Translations under genes and position numbers: made by a program
Shown: piece after piece, positions 1 to 8,700 of the stretch
Position numbering within the stretch: the stretch's first letter is position 1
Layout of the letters: each line of letters begins with the position of its first letter
NCBI GenBank assembly: GCA_000969725.1
Contig: JXSR01S018557.1
Direction: 5' to 3' (one strand)
DNA length: 26,590 bases
Source: Ophiothrix spiculata
Lineage: Eukaryota; Echinodermata; Ophiuroidea; Amphilepidida; Ophiotrichidae
The notes under the pieces: model-generated
What the model saw: the letters and a program-made list of their open reading frames with translations, nothing else
Database searches by the model: none
What the model was told of the DNA's origin: nothing

Positions 1-43
1 AAAACAAAAAAAAAAAACAATATATACAGTAAAAAAGTAATGA

Positions 44-1255
44 AGGGTAGGGGCTGGGGAACCTTATTTTTCAGGGGGTCATATGCCCTAAGTTATGCAT
101 AAAGTATGTCGTATTTGACATCAAATTATTAAGGGAAATGTAATTTAAAACACTGGTTGATTTGTTTATTTTGTTACTCTATCACCTTGCAAAAATACCC
201 AATTGGAGACATTATGACCTTTAAAAGGTGATTTTTCGTTAACAATAGGTCAAAATTCTAAATTTTCCCTATATTCGTGTTTATTTAGAAAAGAAGCTGT
301 TTTCAACTGATTGTGGAATTAAAAGGTGCCAATATTTACCCAAAACAGCATGGATGGATTGGGGTTGGGGAACATGATATTAGGGGGAGGGGGGTCATTA
401 GATCATTACAGGGGCTATTTGCTCTAAATTATGCTTGAAGTGTTTCATGTTTGATATCAGATTAATATAAATTCCATGAAAATAATGATAGTGATGTTCA
501 ATTTGTTACTCTACCACCTTACAAAATGTTTTACCTGATTGAAGACGTAATTTCCTGAAAATTGTGATTTTTCGTGAGGAATAGGTGAAAACTGAAAATG
601 TTACAATTAGAGTTCTATATAAATATCATTCTTTCACCGAGGTTGTTTGCTTATAAAGAAGGAAAATAGTATTTCTGTAAGTTTCCACTTCACAGCATGC
701 AGGTACAGTGTGTTTATTTCAAAATGGTGTCTTTAACCCCCTTTACCAAACTTTGGGAGGCCTACTCTATTCCTACTTTCCTACTATTCTGTCATCAATC
801 AGACAACTAATAATTAAAAAAAAATACTTTAATGGCTGAAGTCAGTTTTTTGCGTTTGTATGCAACGGGAAAAATCAAGGGAGTGCAGCCCTGGTAGACA
901 AGGCTTAATAAGAATATTCAAACTATATATAACGAATAATAGAAAGCCGTCAAACTCATACTCAATATTGGGACCCATTTTGAATGATCACCAAATAGTT
1001 GTGTGTAAAGGGTTAAAGTCGCTATTTTGAAAAATACACAATGTACCTACATGCTTTGGAGCGAAAACTTACAGGACAATTTTGTAATACCAATCGCCTT
1101 CATTTGAAACAAACAGCTCAGTAAAGAATTGATATTTAGAACTATAATAGCCACATTTTGAATTTTGACCTATTTTGCACGTAAAATCACAATTTTCAGG
1201 GCATTGCATCTTCAATCAGGTATAGCATTTTTTGTAAGGTGATATAGTCCCTTAC
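44..1255. repeat. Fold-back repeat cluster: three related units, one inverted
   Basis: Three divergent copies of one unit can be seen. Unit A lies at about 44-300 and unit B at about 352-640, in the same direction. Both contain a stretch like TTGTTACTCTAYCACCTT followed by GTGATTTTTCGT. Unit C is the reverse complement at about 1005-1255. The pairing of B with C extends further: 505-746 aligns with the reverse complement of 1005-1255, for example GTAGGTAC near 1047 against GCAGGTAC near 698. This gives arms of about 240 bases around a loop of about 258 bases. No coding potential was recognised. It could be a fold-back DNA transposon or a rearranged tandem repeat; its family is unknown to me. 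Confidence 0.6.
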
Positions 1256-1518
1256 AGTAATATATTTTATCGCACACGATACAATATAATTCTTTATAAT
1301 ATATTCCGTACATGCAATGAAGAAACAAGTTATTTTATTCTCCAGCACACCCAGCCCAGCTTTGATAAATCAGACGCCTTTTACAGATTGTTGAAAATCT
1401 ACTCAAATGTTTCAAACACACGTTTTAAAGATTTAGACCAAATTACATACCAGGAATTTTCTCACGTTAGAAGTGCAAATTCAAAATCTAGCCCACACTT
1501 ACATTCTTTACGGAATTT

Positions 1519-2220
1519 TTGATAATTGGTTCAAAATATCTTAGAGCCAAAACTACCATCGACAAGATCAAAATTGGTAATGAACAAATTGCTCCATCAA
1601 CCTTTGCTCGTAATCTTGGGTTCAATTTTGATTCTTTCATGTCGCACGAGTCACAGATTTCAAATACTCTTAGATTTGCTTATTGTCAAATCCGCAATAT
1701 CGGCAAGATACGGAAATATCTCACGAGGGACGCAACTCAACTTATTGTTCAATCACTCGTTATATCACGTCTGGACATGTGCAACTGTCTTCTTTATGTA
1801 TTACCTCAGTCTCAGCTCCAACGCTTGCAAATTGCTCAAAACACTGCCGCACGTCTTGTCACTCTAACCAAACAACAATCGCACATCACACCTGTACTTG
1901 TCGACTTGCACTGGTTACCAATACAGCAACGCATCGAATATAAGATCCTTGTTATTGTGTTCAAAACCCTTCACGGACTCTATCTCTCTGACATCATTCA
2001 GACTTACATACCCTCTCGCTCTGGTTTACGTTCAGCTAATCTCAATCTTCTGCATGAACCTAGATCACATAACTCTTTTGGTGACCGGTCTTTTCATCAT
2101 TGCGGTCCGAGGCTGTGGAACAATCTACCAATTCACGTTAGACTTTCCAATTCATTGTCCAGCTTCAAAACTGCTCTTAAAACACATCTGTTCACTGTAG
2201 CTTATTCAAATATTCTGTAA
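1519..2220 (+). pseudogene. LINE reverse transcriptase C-terminal fragment (L2/CR1 group)
   Basis: This 233-codon open frame is the C-terminal end of a non-LTR retrotransposon polyprotein, the part after the reverse-transcriptase catalytic core. Recognisable family motifs in order are IIGSKY (residues 2-7), NIGKIRKYLT (60-69), QSLVISRLDMCNCLLY (78-93), AARLVTLT (111-118), HITPVLVDLHWLP (121-133), EYKILVIVFKTLHG (139-152), and LWNNLPIHVR (199-208) with SFKTALKTHLF near the end. The catalytic FADD region and the endonuclease are absent, so it cannot mobilise itself. The frame is uninterrupted to its stop, which suggests a fairly young insertion. The frame extends a few codons upstream of 1519 with no ATG, so 1519 is only a nominal start. 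Family assignment rests on motif recall, not on a search. Confidence 0.82.
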
Positions 2221-2342
2221 TATCATTTTTGCTGTAGAGTATGTAGTTGTAAGATTTTGTATTTCCATGTTTTTGCTATCTTTTTGCCTGTTTTAGCGCA
2301 GCGAGCGGCTTCTTTGACGGATACTTGCGCTTTATAAATTCC

Positions 2343-2343
<1 letters not shown>

Positions 2344-2373
<30 letters not shown>
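2344..2373 (+). repeat. (ATT)n microsatellite, LINE 3' tail
   Basis: About ten ATT units directly follow the LINE 3' UTR. L2/CR1-type elements commonly end in short tandem repeats instead of poly-A, so this is read as the element's tail. Confidence 0.85.
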
Positions 2374-4341
2374 TAATTTTGACTTTGTCATCTTTTATCA
2401 CGTCATCATTATCTTGCGCCCAATTTGTCTGCGCAGTGTGCTGCTATCATTTCAAGATGGTTTACAATGGTGTAAGTATAGTATACCATTACAAACAACA
2501 AAACTATAATGCTATGTGATGATTACCAAATCAAATGGTAGAACTTTTTTTTAATTTATCTGAACGTGAACAAGGTTAGATTATTTTTTATTTTTTTGTG
2601 TTTAAAGGAGATTGTTTTCATGCATCAAATAAACCATCTGATTTTTTTATTTTTTTCCAAGTATTCATCCAGCTGAACTTTTAGGTTAATCGTAAATCTT
2701 GTAAACGATTTTGTCAAACTCGCAAAGAAAATGCAAGCAGTAATTGATAATAAATGAAGCTTATTTAAGAATATATAACTGATTAATGCCTTTAAGTCAT
2801 ACGTTGTTCTTTGTAGGCTATTTATACATCGGCCATTCTATAGATAGCTGACTTTGGTTTCTTATTCACCTGTTTAGTCCAAATTCAATTAATCTGACCT
2901 TTATATAATTGTTGCAAACGTTCTTAGAGCCGATAATACAATTTCGAAAGAGGTCGAACAATCGCTATTATATGAGATGACAATCAAGTAGACTCTTTTG
3001 GCTTTCTGATCTACTTTGAAAACACCGACTTCTTGGAATCACCATTGGCAGTTCTCATGGCTATGTCGACAGTATCAATCGTTGCCGGTCTTTAATCTCT
3101 GTTTGATTTGCATATTAATTATAAAGCATGACCTGCATATCTAAAATAATAAAGGCCTTTAATGACACTAAACCGTTTTAAACATCAATAGTTCCAATTG
3201 TCGTGTTCATTTGAAAGGTCTGATCTGATTTTTATCCTAAAGCAATTGCAGCTGAATCGTCGCACACAAGACTTTACTACGAAAAGGTGTCCCGTTATGT
3301 GACTGTTCATACCAAAACAGCCGTAAATACAGCCTCTTGTCATTTTTACTTTTTAAATATTTGCAAAGACCAAGTTATATTAAAATGACAACACAATCAA
3401 CTTCACTCGATTTCCAGAAATTAAGGGTTACCAGGAGTAAGTAAACTGTATGACTGAAATAAACGCTTTCAAAAGATCAGAAAGCCCTATATTTATGTTG
3501 ATTGTTCTCAAAATATAAAGATATATTTTATATGTCCGATGATTTTCTTGAAATGAAAATTTGCTGCTGTAGTGAGCACAAGGATTGTGAATCTGTCAAA
3601 AATGTAATTTCGGCAATTTTGCTGCATTCATGGCTCGCTTGAGATGAACATTCACATATAGTTTCTATGATGGAGGAGAGCACATACTTCTTACTAAAAA
3701 GCAAGTATTTGTGTACAAAATCAGTTGTACACATATACATGAGAACATATTCACTACGTGTTCTGCAAGTGTTCCTGAACGTGTCCAAGTGTAACACATC
3801 AAAATATAATGTTAATGAATGTGTTCTATTGTAAATGTACATGTAAATATTACAAAAACACTCTTTGCGGTGTCTAGGCTAAATATGTGAGGATGACACT
3901 TGTAACATACAAAAATAAAACACTCGACAAAATATTTCTGCAACATTTCAATATTTAATTCAGCTGCTTAAATTTGCATACTATAATTTATTTCCCTGTA
4001 GAACAACCTGTTTCTTTACAAAGAATGCAAAAGTTAATGAATAAAGTACTGCAGTATTCAGTGATTGTAAATAATTGTTTCAAAACAATAACAGTATCCA
4101 TCCAATCAAGACATTTCATCAACAGAGACACATTTCCAGAAACAGAAACAAAATTGTACCAAGAGCGCATTATTAGATAGGCACTGAGCATAGTTTATAA
4201 ATTTATAAAAAGACCGAGTTGCTAAATGAACAGAAATGAGCAGGGATGAATAACTGACGACATCATCGCTACGTTACTACAGATGACTGTCAGTTGCTAA
4301 GATAAGCAACAAGATTCTTAACCTAACAACGTGTTGCTAAA
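2374..4341. other. Intergenic stretch without a recognised gene
   Basis: About 2 kb of AT-rich sequence. The open frames here (for example 3528-3842 on the minus strand and 3974-4180 on the plus strand) have no recognisable motif and read as random AT-rich sequence. I see no tRNA, splice-consistent exon or clear inverted-repeat element. Confidence 0.5.
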
Positions 4342-4345
4342 TTAA

Positions 4346-4572
4346 CCCTTACTATCGCACGCTTTTACAGTCTAAGTCCGAATACGTCATGAAAAAATTG
4401 CCGGTTCCCTCCGGTTCCCCCTGGGATTCGAACCCCTGTCCCCCGCTATCCCGATCCAATGGCCAGCTATGCCAAGCCACCGAGCGTGGCCTGCCCGGGC
4501 AGCAATTCCCTTATCATTTATATCCGCCGTCTGTGACGTATACGGACTTGGTAGTACGTAGGAGGGTAAGGG
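4346..4572. mobile_element. piggyBac-like MITE flanked by TTAA
   Basis: A 227-bp element with inverted ends. The left end starts CCCTTACTATCGCACG and the right end, reverse-complemented, starts CCCTTACCCTCCTACG. Further in, AAGTCCGAATACGTCA on the left matches AAGTCCGTATACGTCA on the right. TTAA lies immediately outside both ends (4342-4345 and 4573-4576). A TTAA target and termini beginning CCC are hallmarks of the piggyBac superfamily. There is no transposase, so it must be non-autonomous. Most of the interior is a tRNA-like sequence on the minus strand. Superfamily assignment is by termini only. Confidence 0.78.
4425..4497 (-). other. tRNA-like sequence inside the TTAA element
   Basis: Read on the minus strand, a GGTGGCTTGG stretch (loose A-box) is followed about 50 bases later by GGGTTCGAATCCC, a good B-box and T-arm. 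No convincing acceptor stem could be drawn and the D arm is irregular, so this is a tRNA-derived or SINE-derived piece and not a functional tRNA gene. It occupies most of the space between the element's inverted repeats. Confidence 0.5.
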
Positions 4573-4613
4573 TTAATCAAAGATGTTCTTACTACAGAAC
4601 GCTTGAAAGCTAT

Positions 4614-4776
4614 ACACGGAACGCAGATCGAGATTAATCCAAATTTCTGTAAACCAATTTTCATCTAGATTACACGCGCAAAATACTGATTTGCCAATGC
4701 AGTGCTATGCACATATACGGAGATCCGGATATTAATCTGGATCTAGGAAATGCGAATCTTGATCTGCGTTTCACGT
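4614..4776. mobile_element. Small inverted-repeat element next to the TTAA MITE
   Basis: ACACGGAACGCAGATCGAG at 4614-4632 pairs with the reverse complement of 4758-4776 (ACGTGAAACGCAGATCAAG); the match runs about 22 bases with about three mismatches. Inside is a second hairpin, AGATCCGGAT / ATCTGGATCT, near 4721-4745. There is no open reading frame and no clear target duplication. It is probably a short MITE, starting about 40 bases after the right TTAA of the preceding element. Confidence 0.4.
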
Positions 4777-4779
4777 AGG

Positions 4780-5576
4780 TAGCCACACAGCGGGTAGGCA
4801 AGTTGCTACAGCAAAAAATCGCTATTCAGAATCATGTATTTCTCACGATTGCCTATGACCCTCATATATGGAGGACAAATAATGGTCAAAGAAGATTATA
4901 GACTTTAATCTGTACATCTGAAATTGATCTATAAAAGTATTCTGCACACGATGCACTTTACTGACAGAAGTAAGAAGTCATTTTACCATTATAACTGCCT
5001 GAAATTACTATTTTAATTTTAAAACAATATTATAGATGGATCGAATATTTAAAATAAGCAATATGAACAAATAGTCGAGCCAAACATTCAAAAAAAAAAT
5101 GATAAATAGTAATTACATTTATAGAAACAATATGCTTTTTGGATGCTAGTTTTTGAAATATTATAAAATTCCGTTTTGGTCAAAATGGTGCAAATAGCGC
5201 CTGCTGGATGTTTGCTCCAGCTGACCCCGTAAAATTAAAACTGCATAACTATAACCACCTCTTCGCATTTGTATTTTGTTATACATTCGTCAATAATTCA
5301 CAATCAGCATTTGGAGAAACAATTATTGGATGCATCATCGTCCATTTCACCGATATTGAAAGTGAGGACAGGAATCTGTTTCCATCTGCCGGAAATGTTG
5401 TTTTTGTGGGCAGTTGAAAGTCCAGTGGTGAATTGGCATAATGAAAAGAAACAACTTAATAATATCAATAACCCTTTCAATATCATAAACTAATCAGTTA
5501 TTTTATCTTCCTTATAGAAGTAACCTGAGCATATGTTACGATTAGCTTTCAAATCAATGCATAGACTTGAGAGGTT
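4780..5576 (-). other. 3' UTR and downstream flank of the dehydrogenase gene
   Basis: Sequence 3' of the stop codon at 5577. No AATAAA was found on the minus strand within the first 700 bases. ATTAAA variants occur at 5012-5017 and near 4905 and are the best visible candidates for a cleavage signal. Open frames at 5208-5493 on both strands show no family motif and are treated as chance. Confidence 0.35.
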
Positions 5577-5787
5577 TTATCTGTTTATTAAGTCTGCTTC
5601 CAAACCGGTAGCACGAAGAGAAAGATTCCAAACCTTTTCTGCTAAAATCTCATCTTTAGCTAATTCTGATTCAGTGTTAGCAATGTCACAGTTTGCAAAA
5701 TATCTTCCGGAATGGGATGCTATTTCGTCATCTACTGCGCAGAATATAGAAGTTTGAGCACCAGCGAGAGCTGACGTAAATATTGGC
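5577..5787 (-). CDS. RDH-like gene, coding exon 4 (terminal)
   Basis: Encodes the last base of W254 and residues 255-323, followed by TAA at 5579-5577. The acceptor is CCAATTTACAG|G. It starts PIFTSALAGAQTS, continues with IFCAVDDEIASHSGRYF and ends WNLSLRATGLEADLINR. The GAQTS, SGRYF and C-terminal W.LS...TGL pattern matches the RDH11-14 C terminus closely. The C terminus has no ER-retrieval signal of the HDEL kind. This exon lacks its own ATG and is only recognisable by homology. Confidence 0.88.
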
Positions 5788-8700
5788 CTGTAAATTGGAA
5801 TAATGAAAAAGAGGAGACATTATAAAGATGGATTAAACACTGTTTAATATGCGGGCCGCTGCGACAAATGGGTGCAATTGTCGGCTCGTACATGTTGCTC
5901 ATTGGAGCATATCTGATGTATGCAACTAGTATCAGATATGCTCCACTGACCAGTCTGACCTACATGTTGGAGACGACACCTGCATTCTTTTGCAGTGGCG
6001 ACCCACATATAGTATGTGATATTTTAAGCATTTAAACAGGAATTGACGACCAATTATGCACAGTATGGAATTCACATGTTTCTTTTTCAAACCGATCGAC
6101 TTATATAGTATTTCCGTAGGTCTTCCATTATTAAAGCGGTACGGAGATATTATAGCAGTGGATAAAAAGGAAGAGTTAATGATTTGTTCAAAGACACAAA
6201 ATACTTCACTTCGAAATACTTCAATTCGAAATATCAGCTTTGGCATGGGTTATCTTATTGGAGACCGACACACATTATACTTGTGGGATAGAATCACCTT
6301 TTGTTGTTGTAGTTGTTGTGTTTATTGATGTTGTTGTTAGTGTTGTTGTGGTTATTGTTAATTATCTGTTGTAGAAATATATTCAAACAATAAGATTATA
6401 TACAAATTTTCTCCATGTTAGCTCTTCTACTATACACCAAATTATCGGAATTAAAAAAAATAACAGTATAAAGCTGAAAGGACTATGAAAGAACTTAACT
6501 TACCACGTTAACTTTGGAGACATACTCGTGAATACATATCCCGGATGTACACAAAACACAGAAACTCCGGTATTCTTAAGTCTATTTGCCAATTCACGTG
6601 TGAAAAGAATATTTGCAAGTTTGCTAGCACTGTATTTAAATAAGTCACTTTTACCAGGAAAACATTTTTGTTTTAAATACATAAAATCTGTTGGTAGCGA
6701 GTGTATGACTGATGATATATTGATTATCCGACTTGGAGCACTACTTTTTAGTAGATCAAGAAGAAGATGCGTCAAAAGAAAATGTCCGAAATGATTCACC
6801 CAAATTTGTCTGTCATACCCTTCCACGGTGCCTCCGTTACTTGTGTATGTGCCTGAAATGAAAAAGACGAAAATAAGAGTAAATAGTAAGGAATAGTAAG
6901 AAACATTTCATTCTAAAATGACAACAAATATATACTTAGGATACTAAATAAACAAAACTAAATTATTTCTACATGTTAAAGCTTTAACGTTGCTTCATGA
7001 GGATGGTTATGCGTAATTACTGCGGTATGTCTTTGGCAATCACAAGCTATAATAGAAAAATGATTAACCTGAGTTTGTTTGTAGGGGTATTTGTTTGTTT
7101 GTTTGGGTCTGTGTTTGTTTGTGGAGTGTTTTTGTTTTTTTGGTGTTTTTAAATAGTTTTTTGTCTGCAAACTGGATCAGGCCACTAAGCATATCTGATA
7201 TTAAAGGTGTAGGTTCCTATACTTTACTTTAAACTGATTGACCTTGACCTTTGAAATGCATTGTGCACAGTTTCAACCTTTGCTGTGTCTTGTTTTCTCT
7301 TGAGAAGCTAAAGAAAGTATTCAACCCTGGGGATGAGGCTGTTATGTTAATACAAAAGAAATGGAAAATAGGTATACCAATTAATTTTATATTTTGTGCT
7401 GTATCTCCGAAACTATAAAGAATTTGGAGGTGAAATTTTGGATTTATAATCAGAAAAATATGGGATTTCATTTAACATAAAAAACCACTACTTCCGGTTG
7501 AGCCCTGGGGATGAGAATGTGATCGGAACATACACCTTTAAGAGAAAAAAACAACACAAAGTTGGATATGGAACCAGCAAAAAAAGATAATTTGCATTGG
7601 TAATTACGAGTAGTCTGTAGAATCAAGATGGCTGAAAGATGTTTTCCTCCATATATTTGTAGCTACAATCTTCTGCAAAACTGTTGGGACGCTTATAGTA
7701 ATATTGAGCATTTTTCCCCGCTCCCCTAGATCAATGTTGAGTTAGTAGACATGTTTGCATCAACATTGATTTGGGGGGGGGGGGTATCAAAGCCACTTTA
7801 GTTACACCAAGTATACCTTCTTACGCACACTATGAAATTTTAGTTGCTACCGTGGTGCTTAATAATAATGGCACAAGTGTCCCAACGAGATTTGCAGAAG
7901 ATTGTAGCTGTATTTAGACGAAATCGATTGTTTAAGGCTACGTTCCTTTTTTACAAAGGAAACTTAAAAATGTCATGTCTACTTCTGTCTCAATTTTTCG
8001 AGGGATAGTAGCGGTAAGTAAACCAAAGGCCTGTAGGGCAAGATCAGTCCATATTATACAAAAAGACATAGGCCATATATATTAATTTGAAATTGGATAC
8101 AAAGAGTTTAATTATTCTTAAAATAACCACCGATTACTAGTTTCAGAAAAAGGGGAAATCATAACACGCAAGTTGTAACTAATCTTGAAAATCTGTTAAG
8201 TCTCATTCATATCACTAATGAGACATTTGAAAATAAACCCATGCTGAAATTAAATACAACAAATAATCACTTAATGTGAGTAAATAAGGGCAAACGTAAA
8301 TATTAGACTTCGTTTCGAATTAATTTTGCTTCAATGGTTACTAATGAGTTCTGGTAGTTGACCACCAAGGCGATGGTCATTCTTTGTTTTTTAATCAATA
8401 CATCTGCCCCATAGCTATAAACATTAGAGAACACGATGGATTATAATTGTGGCAAAATTGGACTTACAATATGTATACACGTCATTACAAATACGATGGT
8501 TTTTTTATCGATGAAGAAATTGGTGATTTGCCATTATGTTTCTAAATGTTGTTTCTTCTTTCAGAACTTATCTAAGTATATCCAAACTAGGGAGACAGAC
8601 AAACTAAACATAGTCTAATTGTTATTAATGTTCTAGTGTACGATGCGTATTTCTCCATTCCTTTATCAACTTACCTAAGGTTAACACTAAAGGAATTTTA

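Larger units (their letters stand above)
1510..2373 (+). mobile_element. 5'-truncated CR1/L2-type LINE, 3' end with (ATT)n tail
   Basis: A non-LTR retrotransposon remnant. Similarity begins abruptly with a TEFLIIGSKY-like motif near 1510, which in full elements lies late in the reverse-transcriptase ORF, so the 5' part is missing, as is typical of failed reverse transcription. The C-terminal reading frame ends at 2220. A short 3' UTR follows with a GCGCAGCGAGCGGC / TTGCGCTTTATAAAT stretch of the kind seen at L2-like 3' ends. The copy ends in an (ATT)n microsatellite at 2344-2373. I did not find a clear target-site duplication. Confidence 0.8.

Noticed and set aside
3528-3842. 104-codon minus-strand open frame
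   Set aside because: No recognisable motif, no splice-site context and no neighbouring exon that would extend it.
5932-6246. 104-codon minus-strand open frame in intron 3
   Set aside because: Overlaps the right arm of MITE E1 and shows none of the RDH motifs; considered as an extra exon and dropped.
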